This document shows, one piece after another, positions 7,075-15,636 of a stretch of 64,000 nt of DNA; the stretch's first letter is position 1, and every line of letters begins with the position of its first letter. The translations under genes and the position numbers were made by a program. This stretch comes from Streptomyces exfoliatus (GTDB lineage: Bacteria; Actinomycetota; Actinomycetes; Streptomycetales; Streptomycetaceae). The notes under the pieces were generated by a model. The model made no database searches, was not told the DNA's origin, and saw only the letters and a program-made list of their open reading frames with translations. Location of the stretch: positions 1 through 64,000 of the forward strand of contig NZ_JNZP01000004.1 in assembly GCF_000725545.1 (NCBI RefSeq). The letters are read 5' to 3'.

Positions 7075-9762
7075 TCAGTCCTCGTCCGGCACCGCGACCG
7101 CTCCGTCCCGGCCGCGCATACGCTCAAAGGTCGGGTTGTCGACGGACACGTCCCGTTCCATGATGTCAGCCTCTTCCGTGCGGCCTTCCAATCGGAGGGT
7201 GCGGATCACGTCGTGGGCGATCGCGGCCTCGTTCCACTCGTACGAACCGGACCTGTAGATCGCCAGCGCGGCGTCGAAATCCGCGTGCGCCTCCGTGTAC
7301 CGGCCGAGTTCGCGATAGGCCACGCCTCGCAGGTGACGTGCCATCGCACCCGCATAGGAGTCGCCGGCTGCAGCACAAGCGTCCACGGCATGCGTGAGCG
7401 GCGCCTCGGCGTCCTGAGGGCGTCGAGCACGCAACTGCAGCCAGCCGACGTCCCGCTGGGTGTGCGCCACCCACATGTGGTCGTCCAACTGCTCGAACAG
7501 CGAGATCGCCTGGCGGGCAGTGGCGGCAGCATCATCAAGCCGTCCCATGCCCGCAAGGACACGGATCCGGGCGTTGTTCACCCGGCCGAGCCACAGCCGC
7601 TCCCCCATCCGGCCGAAGATACCCTCCGCCCGGCTGTAGCAGTCGAGCGCCTTCTGGCGCTCTCCAAGAAGTCGATAGATCTTGCCGAGGGCGTACTCCG
7701 TGGCACCTTCCCAACGGCGGTCGCGGAGAAGCCTGAAGTCATCCCTGGCCGATTCGAGCAGAGAGGCCGCCTCCGACGGGCGGCGTAGATAACCGAGCGT
7801 CTCGGCGAGGGTGCGCCGCAGACGTGCCCGTGCCCTCAGGTCACCCGCCTGTTCGGCGAGGCGCAAGGCCTCCCGCTGGCTCTGCTCGCCCAGCTCGGGT
7901 TTCCCACGCCAGCGTTGCAGCTCCCCCAGCAGCTCGAGGGAACCGAGGGTATGCCAGGAATCGCCAACCACCCGCAGCTCGTCCACTGCGGTCGTCATAC
8001 GGTCAAGAGCGGTGCGGTAGTCCCCCTTCATGGAGTGCGCCCGGGCAACCACCATTGCGTCCCGGGCCCATAGGGCCCGGTCCCTGGACCTCTCCACTGC
8101 GTCGTCGCTGCTCAAGGGCAGAAGCGAAAGCACCCGGTCCGGGTTGCCTTCGGCGAGGGAAGCCATCGCGCGTGCTCTGCGGAGACCGGCCAGCACCCGC
8201 GGCCGCGTCTCCCCAGCAACCTCAAAGATCCACTCAGCGGAATTCGGAGCCAGGGTGATGTCGTCAAGGAAGTACGACAGCGCCTCTCCAATCTCCCCAG
8301 CAACCGCGTTCAGCCCAAGGGTTCGTGCGTGGTCGAGCGCCCAAAGGAGACGCTCCTGCTCGTCGGCGACCCACTCAGCGGCTGTGACCGACGCTCCGGA
8401 GAGGTCGGACATGCGCTGAGGGTCCACCTCGGTGCGCAGCTCCGGGGCGCGCTGAGCTGCCCAATAGACAACAGCGTCCCTGTAGGCCCGGACCAGACGT
8501 TCCTCCAGAGCGTTCTGTTCCTCCGGCGGCATCTGCTCGTACTGACGGGTGAGGAAGAGACGCGTCAAGTCGTGCATGCGGTAGCTGCTCTCGGAGTCAC
8601 CGCCGCCGTCTTCCTCTTCCAGCCTCTCCATCAACGCGACCTCGAGCAGTTCGTCACCGGCCGCAAGTCCGGCCGCGCGGGTGGTCGCGAGCCGGGTGAG
8701 ATGCCAGTCCGTCAACCGGCCTGGAGGCAATGAGGCGAGCAAAGCGAAGGAGGAACGGGTAGTCGGCGTGAGGCCCTGGAAACTCAAGGTGAAGCAGGCA
8801 GTCAGCCTGCTGTTGTCGAGACGTCCCAGGCTCTCCAGGCGGTCTGTTTCATCGACCAGGGCCTGCCGCATACGGCCAAGACTGTGGCCCGATTCCTTCA
8901 GCTTGCAGCCGACCAGCCGCAAGGCCAGCGGGAGGTTGCTGCAAAATCGAAGAATGTCCATTGCCGCCGTCATCTCGGCGGCAACGCGTTCCTGCCCCGC
9001 GTAGTGCGCGAGCACGGCAAGCGCGTTCTGATCGTTTGGCAGACGCACCGGCAGCGGCTCCCGCTGGGTGATGCTGTTGAAAGAGAGCGCGCGTCGAGAG
9101 GTGATCAGCACCGAGCAACCGGGTCCAGTGGGGAGCAGAGGCTCGATCTGATCCTTGCTGTGCGCGTTGTCCAGGACAACAAGCAGTCGCATATCTGCAG
9201 TGAGTGTCCGGAACATCGCCGCCCGGTCGTCGACGGAGTTCGGCACATCCTTCGGGTCCACGTGCAGACTGCGGAGGAGCATGTGACCGAGTGCATCGGA
9301 ACTGCTCCTCGGAGTCGCCTTGTCACCATGGAGTTCGAGGTAGATCTGACCGTCCGGGTAGGCGTCCTTCACCTCGTACGCGGCATTGACTGCCAGGGCC
9401 GTCTTTCCCACCCCGGGCTGGCCATGCACGACAACGAGTTTCGACTGCCCCGCAGCGGCACTTGACGGGAGCGAGCGACTGTCGGGTACTGGCACGTCCC
9501 GGAGATAGGCGCGTAGACCGTCCAGGCCGGCGGTCTCGCCGGCCAGCGTTTCCCTCATGGGAAGTTCGCGAGGTGGTTGCGCCGCAGAGGCCGACTGCCG
9601 GGGTTCGGTTGCCGGAGCCTGCACGACCAGCTGGCCCACCTGCAGGGCAACTGCGTGGGCGATGTTCCCGCCGGCGGCGATCGAGCCCTGCTCCGCGCTC
9701 AGCCCCCCGCGCCCCTGCCGCTTGTCACGGCCTGAACCACGACGCCACCACCCGGCACTCAC
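7075..9762 (-). CDS. STAND NTPase: NB-ARC domain with C-terminal TPR repeats
   Basis: An 895-residue protein of the AfsR-like STAND class but without the N-terminal SARP DNA-binding domain. Residues 1-60 contain GSIAAGGNI (26-34). An NB-ARC module follows: P-loop GQPGVGKT at 114-121, Walker B LLVVLD at 193-198, and GCSVLITSRR at 215-224. Next comes a winged-helix region (YRMHDLTRLFLTRQY), and the last ~350 residues are tetratricopeptide repeats (LGKIYRLLGERQKALDCYSR). Start GTG 9762 is chosen because it forms a GTGA overlap with the stop of the membrane protein gene at 9759, a sign of translational coupling. Such proteins act as nucleotide-driven switches in regulation or anti-phage defence. 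Without a DNA-binding domain, a signalling or defence role is more likely. It converges on the knottin cassette. Confidence 0.85.
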   Translation of the reverse strand: MSAGWWRRGSGRDKRQGRGGLSAEQGSIAAGGNIAHAVALQVGQLVVQAPATEPRQSASAAQPPRELPMRETLAGETAGLDGLRAYLRDVPVPDSRSLPSSAAAGQSKLVVVHGQPGVGKTALAVNAAYEVKDAYPDGQIYLELHGDKATPRSSSDALGHMLLRSLHVDPKDVPNSVDDRAAMFRTLTADMRLLVVLDNAHSKDQIEPLLPTGPGCSVLITSRRALSFNSITQREPLPVRLPNDQNALAVLAHYAGQERVAAEMTAAMDILRFCSNLPLALRLVGCKLKESGHSLGRMRQALVDETDRLESLGRLDNSRLTACFTLSFQGLTPTTRSSFALLASLPPGRLTDWHLTRLATTRAAGLAAGDELLEVALMERLEEEDGGGDSESSYRMHDLTRLFLTRQYEQMPPEEQNALEERLVRAYRDAVVYWAAQRAPELRTEVDPQRMSDLSGASVTAAEWVADEQERLLWALDHARTLGLNAVAGEIGEALSYFLDDITLAPNSAEWIFEVAGETRPRVLAGLRRARAMASLAEGNPDRVLSLLPLSSDDAVERSRDRALWARDAMVVARAHSMKGDYRTALDRMTTAVDELRVVGDSWHTLGSLELLGELQRWRGKPELGEQSQREALRLAEQAGDLRARARLRRTLAETLGYLRRPSEAASLLESARDDFRLLRDRRWEGATEYALGKIYRLLGERQKALDCYSRAEGIFGRMGERLWLGRVNNARIRVLAGMGRLDDAAATARQAISLFEQLDDHMWVAHTQRDVGWLQLRARRPQDAEAPLTHAVDACAAAGDSYAGAMARHLRGVAYRELGRYTEAHADFDAALAIYRSGSYEWNEAAIAHDVIRTLRLEGRTEEADIMERDVSVDNPTFERMRGRDGAVAVPDED

Positions 9763-10142
9763 CGGGGACCTTCGTACGCCGACGAACCATCGACATCCCC
9801 ACCGGCAGCGATCGACCCGCCTTCCGCCCGGATCCCAGTTGCAGGCGCCGAATCCGGCTGCCACGCTGCGCCGGCGCTCCGAGCCCGGGCATTTCGCACA
9901 CTCCCGGCCGCAGCGATCGCCCCGCCGCGCGCCACCGCCGTGTCAACCGGCGTCTGTCGCAAGTGCGCCACCAGCGACAGTACGAAACCAGCGACGGTGA
10001 CGAACAGGCTCAGCACGCTACTCAGCTTGTCAGCCCGGTCAAGGCCCAGAAGCGTCATGAACACGGCCAGAGCGATGACACCCGCGATTCCGCCGACCAG
10101 GCGCAGCAACTGCCAGTTAGTCATGACCTTATGATGGCCCAT
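9759..10142 (-). CDS. Small two-helix membrane protein coupled to STAND NTPase
   Basis: A 127-residue protein with two predicted membrane helices, about residues 12-33 (LLRLVGGIAGVIALAVFM) and 41-61 (SVLSLFVTVAGFVLSLVAHL). The hydrophilic tail carries two copies of a small motif, GAIAAAGS near 74 and GSIAAGGD near 109. The same motif recurs as GSIAAGGNI at the start of the STAND protein encoded next, with which the stop codon overlaps (GTGA). The shared motif and coupling suggest that the two proteins assemble together, the membrane protein perhaps serving as anchor or effector. The start could be ATG 10142 or ATG 10124 (MTNWQLLRL); neither has a strong RBS. Confidence 0.65.
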   Translation of the reverse strand: MGHHKVMTNWQLLRLVGGIAGVIALAVFMTLLGLDRADKLSSVLSLFVTVAGFVLSLVAHLRQTPVDTAVARGGAIAAAGSVRNARARSAGAAWQPDSAPATGIRAEGGSIAAGGDVDGSSAYEGPR

Positions 10143-10475
10143 CAAGGACTCTCAGGGGATCCGGCCGCGTCAATTTCCGCCACCGATTCTCTAGGCGTTT
10201 GGGGCGTAACGATCAGTCTCAGCACGACATGAGATGTCGCTCGAGCGCTGCAGGACTGGCGCGGCTGCGGATCAATCGAGAAGAGGCACGGTCGCTCTGC
10301 CACTGGCGGGAGACCATCGGGGCCCCGCTGCCCCAGTTCGAGGCCCTCGCGAGCGCCTACGGGCGGGTGGACGGGCCGGGCAGCGAGAAGGCTCTGGAGT
10401 GCCGGGCGCAGGCCGCGCGCTGCCGGAGCGAGATCGGTCAGGTGGCCGAGACGCTCACAGGGCTGCAGGACGTCG
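10143..10475. other. Intergenic stretch with an open but unrecognised remnant
   Basis: From about 10244 the + strand stays open with natural-looking sequence (LARLRINREEARSLCHWRE, LECRAQAARCRSEIGQVAE) for about 80 codons, then loses sense near 10490. No start codon with RBS is visible and I do not recognise the family. It may be the tail of a regulator, such as MerR-like, broken by the transposase fragment that follows. Confidence 0.3.
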
Positions 10476-10740
10476 TTGGCGCCCCGTCTGGACCGCGCCC
10501 TCAAGAAGATCGCGAAGCGGGGCGGCGAGGTCGTCCTGATCGACGGCACCCTCATCCCCACCACTCGCCGCACCGGGACGGCGAACCGCCTGAACTGCCC
10601 AGGAACGCACCACCGCCACGGCCTGCGCTTCCTTGCGATCACCGACGATCGGGGCCGCCTGATCTGGATCTCCGCAGCCCGTCCGGGACGGACCCGCGAC
10701 CCCACCGCCGCCCGCCACGACAAGATGGTCGAGCGCCTGA
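10476..10740 (+). mobile_element. Truncated IS5-type (DDE_Tnp_4) transposase remnant
   Basis: The + strand encodes LDRALKKIAKRGGEVVLIDG and TLIP, then GTHHRHGLRFLAITDDRGR, LIWISAARPGRT and TAARHDKMVERL. This is the central catalytic part of DDE_Tnp_4/IS5-family transposases: the first Asp lies in IDGTLIP and the second near RDPTAARHD. The N-terminal helix-turn-helix and the C-terminal part with the last acidic residue are missing, and the frame decays after 10740. No inverted repeats were recognised. The element is inactive. Confidence 0.6.
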
Positions 10741-10852
10741 CAGACGATCAAGAGCACAGACAGCCACCCACGACCTGGACGAGTACGCCTCACGAGGATC
10801 ACGCCACCCCACTGACCTGCATGTTCAAGATGGCGCAGGCTCAATACTGCAC

Positions 10853-10948
10853 CGGCGCCCGGTCCGCGACTACGAACACCGCCCGGCTTCCTCCGCCTCC
10901 CGCGCCTACTGGGCGATGACCCACATCACGGACCGCCGCCTGAGCGGC
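10853..10948 (+). mobile_element. C-terminal scrap of a second transposase
   Basis: The + strand reads RPVRDYEHRPASSASRAYWA followed by MTHITDRRLSG. It resembles the C-terminal end of IS5-group transposases (typically RDYERxPxxSEAMI...xxMTRRL). It is in a different frame from the fragment at 10476, so it is a separate remnant, or the same element broken by deletions. The open sequence continues to about 11100 (NIQPLFDTLGIQENTTSTLA) without a family I can name. Confidence 0.45.
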
Positions 10949-11484
10949 GCAAACACCCCCTGCTTGGCACGCTCCGCGGACGGCGGCCGCGTGAACATCC
11001 AGCCCCTCTTCGACACGCTCGGCATCCAGGAGAACACCACCTCGACCCTGGCCGACGACCTCCACACCCAGATCGACGAACTACAGGGCCGGCTGCGGGG
11101 GAGGCAGAGACGCCGCTTCCTGCACCGCCGCACGCCTTCCCATGAGATCCCCGACTCCGCGCCGCTACCCACGGCCTCGGCTACCGACCGGACAGGCGCC
11201 CCGGATGCCCTACCGGCAAGCCTTCGACCACCTGATCTATGGAGTGCCGACAAGGGCGCATATATTCGTCGTGGTGTGCGGCGTGTCACACGCAGGAGCC
11301 GTGGGATCGCCGTGGGATCATCGATATCGGTCCCACGGTTGCGTTCCATCCGAAACCGCAGGTCAAGAAGGCACGGACCCGGCGAGGCGACCCCAGGGCA
11401 CCAGTTTCGCCGCACCAACGAGAGGCGATCACTGCACGCGGAAACCCCTCCAGAGGCGCTTCCGCAGGTCAGAACGTTTTTCTT
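10949..11484. other. Non-coding stretch between transposase scraps and tRNA
   Basis: Open frames occur but none has both a plausible start and natural codon use. The segment to about 11100 looks like former coding sequence. The remainder up to the tRNA shows nothing recognisable. Confidence 0.35.
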
Positions 11485-11561
11485 TGGTGGGGCGGGTGGG
11501 ACTCGAACCCACGGCCGACGGATTATGAGTCCGCTGCTCTAACCGGCTGAGCTACCGCCCC
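11485..11561 (-). tRNA. tRNA-Met (anticodon CAU)
   Basis: Read on the minus strand, a full cloverleaf is present. The acceptor stem GGGGCGG pairs with CCGCCCC, the D-arm is GCTC...GAGC, the anticodon stem GCGGA/TCCGT has loop CTCATAA, and the T-arm GTGGG-TTCGAGT-CCCAC is canonical. The CCA end is encoded at 11485-11487. The anticodon CAU could also denote tRNA-Ile2 whose C is modified to lysidine; elongator Met is the default. Its 3' end faces the accessory region on the left, a typical integration position. Confidence 0.9.
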
Positions 11562-11726
11562 GATCGGTGAGGCGCGTACATGTGTGCGCGCCGTCTGCCG
11601 CAGCATAGCCGCTCATACGATCTCCTGCTCCGGAAGATCGGCTCTGCTGACCATGAAGACCCCGGCGCGCCCGGCATGGTTCCCGGGGACGCGAAAAAGG
11701 ACCCCGAAGGGTCCTCTTCCGTCTCG

Positions 11727-11799
11727 CTCCCCCGGCTGGACTCGAACCAGCAACCCTCCGGTTAACAGCCGAATGCTCTGCCAATTGAGCTACAGGGGA
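11727..11799 (-). tRNA. tRNA-Asn (anticodon GUU), copy 1
   Basis: The minus strand folds into a tRNA with acceptor stem TCCCCTG/CGGGGGA (one T-G pair), D-arm GCTC-AATTGGCA-GAGC, anticodon loop CTGTTAA (GUU) and T-loop TTCGAGT. CCA is not encoded. It is nearly identical to the copy five bases upstream in transcription order, so the two form a tandem duplication. Confidence 0.95.
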
Positions 11800-11804
11800 T
11801 CGCG

Positions 11805-11877
11805 CTCCCCCGACTGGACTCGAACCAGTAACCTGCCGGTTAACAGCCGACTGCTCTGCCAATTGAGCTACAGGGGA
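11805..11877 (-). tRNA. tRNA-Asn (anticodon GUU), copy 2
   Basis: Same fold and anticodon as the neighbouring copy. The differences are in the anticodon-stem, variable and T-stem bases (for example AGTCGG versus ATTCGG, and TACTGG versus TGCTGG). The two genes are five bases apart and surely cotranscribed. Confidence 0.95.
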
Positions 11878-12013
11878 TTGCTGCGTTGCACCGAACGTAC
11901 CCAGTCCGGCTGAACCGGGGGGGCGCTCGCTCGCTGCGAGACATACATTAGCGCAAGCAGGGGGGTGCTCCGCCAATCGGTATCCCCAGGGCCTCCAGGG
12001 AAGGATCGCAGCC

Positions 12014-12325
12014 GTGCGGTACAAGCTGACGTTCGTCGTGGGACTCGCCCTCGGTTACGTGATCGGCACGCGTGCCGGTCGCGAGCGGTACGAGCAGATG
12101 AAGAAGTCCGCCAAGGACTTCTCCCAGAACCCGGCCGTGCGCAACGCCGCCGAGTCCGCCGCCCAGACCGGGCGCCAGGTCGCGGGCAAGGCCGCGCACG
12201 TCGTGGGCGACAAGATGGGCGACCGTCTGCCGTCCTCCGTGACCGACCGGGTCCACGCGATGCGGGCGCGGAGCATGGGCAACGGGAAGGTCCCGGACGA
12301 CGAGTGGGGCACCAGTAACACCTGA
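12014..12325 (+). CDS. YtxH domain-containing protein
   Basis: A 103-residue protein starting at GTG 12014, preceded by GGGAAGGAT. The N-terminal hydrophobic segment LTFVVGLALGYVIGTRAG with the GYVIGTRAGRERYEQ motif is the hallmark of YtxH-type small membrane-associated proteins. The rest is a charged helical tail (AAESAAQTGRQVAGKAAHVV). The function is unknown; the family is linked to envelope stress in Firmicutes. It sits 30 bp before the sugar kinase gene and may be cotranscribed with it. Confidence 0.85.
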   Translation: MRYKLTFVVGLALGYVIGTRAGRERYEQMKKSAKDFSQNPAVRNAAESAAQTGRQVAGKAAHVVGDKMGDRLPSSVTDRVHAMRARSMGNGKVPDDEWGTSNT

Positions 12326-12355
12326 ACCGCCCCACGTGCGGCAGAATCATGTGTC

Positions 12356-13795
12356 ATGGGGATAGTCGCCGGACTCGACAGCTCAGCGGAGTTCACACGC
12401 ATCGTCGTCTGTGACACGGACACGGGTGCCGTACTGCGGCAGGGGTACGCCCCGCATCCGGGCGAACCGAAGGCCGTGGACGTCGACCCGCAGAACTGGC
12501 TGCTCTCGCTCGGGGAGGCCGCCACCGGCGGGCTCCTGGAGGGCGTGGAGGCCATCGGCGTGTCCGCGCAGCAGCACGGGCTCGTGCCGCTGGACGCGCA
12601 GGGCGGCCTGGTGCGGCCCGCGCTCGTCCGCAACGACAAGCGGGCCCAGATCGCCGCCGCCGACCTCGTCGAGGCGCTCGGCGGCCGTCAGGCCTGGGCC
12701 GAGGCCGTCGGCTCGGTGCCCGGCGCCGGTCAGCCCGTCGCCAAGCTGCGCTGGCTGGCCCGTGACGAACCCGAGCACGCCCGGCGGATCGCGATGGTCC
12801 TCCAGCCGCACGACTGGCTGGTCTGGCAGCTCCTCGGCAGGCCCGCCCGGCGCACCACCGACCGCGGCGCCGCCTCCGGCACCGGCTACTGGTCGGCCCG
12901 CACCGGCACGTACCGCCCCGACCTGGTCGAGCTGGCGCTCGGCCACCAGGCCGTGCTGCCCGAGGTCCTCGGCCCCGCGGACCCGGCCGGCATCACCCCC
13001 GAGGGCCTCCTCGTCTCCGCCGGTACGGGAGAGACGATGGCCGCCGCGCTCGGCCTCGGGCTCGGTCCCGGCGACGCGGTGGTCTCGCTCGGCGCGTCCG
13101 GCTCCGTGATGGCCGTCCACCACGAGGCCCTCGCCGACGCCGGCGGCATGATCACCTCCTTCGCCGACGCCACCGGCATGCACCTGCCGGTCGTCCACAC
13201 CTCCAACGCGGTACGGGCACTGCGCGGCACCGCCGAGATGCTGGGCGCCGACTCCCTGGACGAGCTGTCCGCGCTCGCCCTGAAGTCGACCCCGGGCGCC
13301 TCGGGTCTTGTCCTGCTGCCCTATCTGGAGGGCGAGCGGACTCCGAGCCTGCCGCACTCGGCGGGCACGCTCAGCGGGCTGCGGCGCGAGTCGATGAAGC
13401 CCGAGCACCTGGCGCGGGCGGCGTTCGAGGGGATGCTCTGCGCGCTCACCGACGCCATGGACGTGCTGCGCGGTCGGGGCGTCGACGTACGGCGGGTCTT
13501 CCTGCTCGGCGCGGCGGCCGCGCTGCCGGCCGTGCAGGCGCTCGCGCCGGCGCTGTTCGGCGCACAGGTCGTCGTCCCCCAGCCGGCCGACTACGCGGCG
13601 CTCGGTGCCGCGCGGCAGGCGGCCTGGGCCCTCGGGGTGGCCCGGGGCACGCTGTCGCCTTCCGCTCCCCCGGCCTGGCAGGGCGCCGCCGCCCAGGTCC
13701 TGGAGCCGGGCGGGGAACTGGCGGCGGGGCAGGCCGTGCGGCAGCAGTACGTGGCGACCCGGGAGCAGATCCACCCCGGCGCGTTCGGTTCGTGA
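12356..13795 (+). CDS. xylB: FGGY-family carbohydrate kinase (xylulokinase-like)
   Basis: A 479-residue cytoplasmic kinase that likely phosphorylates a pentulose such as xylulose with ATP. Both actin-like domains are visible: the phosphate-1 loop GLDSSAEFTRIVVCDTDTG at the N-terminus, VSAQQHGLVPLD and ALVRNDKR (sugar binding), VVSLGASGSVMAV, and the C-terminal LPYLEGERTP and VFLLGAAAALPAVQALA. The usual STQ in the first loop is SAE here. No sugar transporter or isomerase gene is adjacent, so the exact substrate is inferred from family resemblance only. Confidence 0.8.
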   Translation: MGIVAGLDSSAEFTRIVVCDTDTGAVLRQGYAPHPGEPKAVDVDPQNWLLSLGEAATGGLLEGVEAIGVSAQQHGLVPLDAQGGLVRPALVRNDKRAQIAAADLVEALGGRQAWAEAVGSVPGAGQPVAKLRWLARDEPEHARRIAMVLQPHDWLVWQLLGRPARRTTDRGAASGTGYWSARTGTYRPDLVELALGHQAVLPEVLGPADPAGITPEGLLVSAGTGETMAAALGLGLGPGDAVVSLGASGSVMAVHHEALADAGGMITSFADATGMHLPVVHTSNAVRALRGTAEMLGADSLDELSALALKSTPGASGLVLLPYLEGERTPSLPHSAGTLSGLRRESMKPEHLARAAFEGMLCALTDAMDVLRGRGVDVRRVFLLGAAAALPAVQALAPALFGAQVVVPQPADYAALGAARQAAWALGVARGTLSPSAPPAWQGAAAQVLEPGGELAAGQAVRQQYVATREQIHPGAFGS

Positions 13796-13902
13796 GGTCC
13801 CCGCTCCGGGAGTGCACGCCTTCGTAAAGTCTTCGCCAGGGCTCGCACCGCGCCGATAAACCGAGTCGTAACGGTCCGGGGCCGCGGGCGATAGTAGGAG
13901 CC
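13796..13902. other. Short intergenic region before ABC exporter operon
   Basis: These 107 bases hold the presumed promoter of the ABC operon. I saw no terminator hairpin or convincing promoter consensus. Confidence 0.3.
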
Positions 13903-15636
13903 GTGCTCATAAGACTCCTGCGAACCCACCTCGGGCCCTACCGAAAACCGATCGCCCTGCTCGTGCTGCTGCAGTTCCTGCAGACCTGCGCGAGCCTCTA
14001 TCTGCCGACCCTGAACGCGGACATCATCGACAACGGTGTCGTCGACGGGGACACCGGTTACATCCTGCGGTTCGGCGCCCTGATGGTCGGCGTCTCCGTC
14101 GTCCAGGTCGTCTGCAACATCGGGGCCGTGTTCTACGGCGCCCGGACGGCCTCCGCCCTGGGCCGGGACGTGCGCGCCGCGGTCTTCGACCGGGTGCAGT
14201 CGTTCTCGGCGCGGGAGCTGGGGCACTTCGGCGCGCCCTCGCTGATCACCCGTACGACCAATGACGTGCAGCAGATCCAGATGCTGGTCCTGATGGCGTT
14301 CACCCTGATGGTCTCCGCGCCCATCATGTGTGTCGGCGGCATCGTGATGGCCCTCGGCCAGGACGTGCCGCTCTCGGGTGTCCTGCTCGCCGTGGTGCCG
14401 GTCCTCGGGATCTCCGTCTCGCTGATCGTGCGGAGGATGCGGCCGCTCTTCCGGACGATGCAGGAGCGGCTCGACACGGTGAACCGGGTGCTGCGGGAGC
14501 AGATCACCGGCAACCGGGTGATCCGCGCGTTCGTGAAGGACACGTACGAGGAGGAGCGGTTCCGCGGGGCCAACGCCGACCTGACCGACGTGTCGATGGC
14601 CACCGGCCGGCTGATGGCGCTGATGTTCCCGACGGTGATGACCGTCGTGAACATCTCCAGCGTCGCCGTCGTCTGGTTCGGTGCGCACCGCATCGACAGC
14701 GGCGGGATGCAGATCGGTGCGCTGACCGCGTTCCTTGCCTATCTGATGCAGATCGTGATGGCGGTCATGATGGCCACCTTCATGTTCATGCAGGTGCCGC
14801 GGGCCGAGGTCTGCGCGGAGCGCATCGAGGAGGTCCTCGGGACCGAGTCGAGCGTGGTGCCGCCGGTGGAGCCGGTGAAGACCCTGGACCGGCGGGGGCA
14901 TCTGGAGGTCAGGAGCGCCGACTTCCGTTACCCGGGTGCCGAGGAGTCCGTGCTCAAGGACGTCGGGCTCGTCGCACGGCCCGGTGAGACCACGGCGATC
15001 ATCGGCTCGACCGGCAGCGGGAAGTCCACGCTCCTCGGGCTCGTGCCCCGGCTCTTCGACGCCACCGGAGGAGAGGTCCTCGTCGACGGCGTCGACGTGC
15101 GGAAGCTCGATCCCGGGCTGATGGCGAGGACGGTGGGGCTCGTCCCCCAGAAGCCGTACCTGTTCTCCGGGACCGTCGCCACCAACCTGCGGTACGGCAA
15201 GCCCGACGCCACCGACGAGGAACTCTGGCACGCCCTGGAGGTCGCCCAGGCCGCCGACTTCGTACGGAACCTGGAGAACGGGCTGAACGCCCCGATCGCC
15301 CAGGGCGGCACCAACGTCTCCGGCGGGCAGCGGCAGCGGCTCGCCATCGCGCGGACGCTGGTGCAGCGGCCGGAGATCTATCTGTTCGACGACTCGTTCT
15401 CCGCGCTCGACTACGAGACGGACGCCCTGCTCAGGGCCGCGCTCGCCGAGGAGACGGCCGACTCGACCGTCGTGATCGTCGCCCAGCGGGTCTCCACCAT
15501 CCGGGACGCCGACCGGATCGTCGTCCTCGACGAGGGCCGGGTCGTCGGCACCGGACGGCACCAGGAGCTGATGGCGGACAACGAGACGTACCGGGAGATC
15601 GTCCTCTCCCAGCTCACCGAGGCGGAGGCAGCCTGA
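13903..15636 (+). CDS. ABC exporter half-transporter, subunit A (degenerate ATP site)
   Basis: A 577-residue fused permease-ATPase: six membrane helices in residues 1-310 and a nucleotide-binding domain after about 330. The domain has Walker A GSTGSGKST, signature VSGGQRQRLAIAR and Walker B YLFDDSFSALD. The residue after the Walker B aspartate is Asp instead of the catalytic Glu, as in one half of heterodimeric multidrug exporters (TM287/288, BmrCD). Start is GTG 13903. The stop overlaps the ATG of the next gene by one base, so both halves are made together. The substrate is unknown, probably lipophilic compounds. A close paralogue lies at 32425. Confidence 0.9.
   Translation: MLIRLLRTHLGPYRKPIALLVLLQFLQTCASLYLPTLNADIIDNGVVDGDTGYILRFGALMVGVSVVQVVCNIGAVFYGARTASALGRDVRAAVFDRVQSFSARELGHFGAPSLITRTTNDVQQIQMLVLMAFTLMVSAPIMCVGGIVMALGQDVPLSGVLLAVVPVLGISVSLIVRRMRPLFRTMQERLDTVNRVLREQITGNRVIRAFVKDTYEEERFRGANADLTDVSMATGRLMALMFPTVMTVVNISSVAVVWFGAHRIDSGGMQIGALTAFLAYLMQIVMAVMMATFMFMQVPRAEVCAERIEEVLGTESSVVPPVEPVKTLDRRGHLEVRSADFRYPGAEESVLKDVGLVARPGETTAIIGSTGSGKSTLLGLVPRLFDATGGEVLVDGVDVRKLDPGLMARTVGLVPQKPYLFSGTVATNLRYGKPDATDEELWHALEVAQAADFVRNLENGLNAPIAQGGTNVSGGQRQRLAIARTLVQRPEIYLFDDSFSALDYETDALLRAALAEETADSTVVIVAQRVSTIRDADRIVVLDEGRVVGTGRHQELMADNETYREIVLSQLTEAEAA

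Noticed and set aside
7075..9762. Calling the STAND protein an AfsR/SARP antibiotic regulator
   Set aside because: The N-terminal winged-helix and bacterial transcriptional activation domains of SARPs are absent; only NB-ARC and TPR parts are present.
11485..11561. Calling the CAU tRNA as tRNA-Ile2
   Set aside because: Sequence alone cannot exclude it, but no Ile2-specific identity feature was evident to me, so Met was kept as the default.
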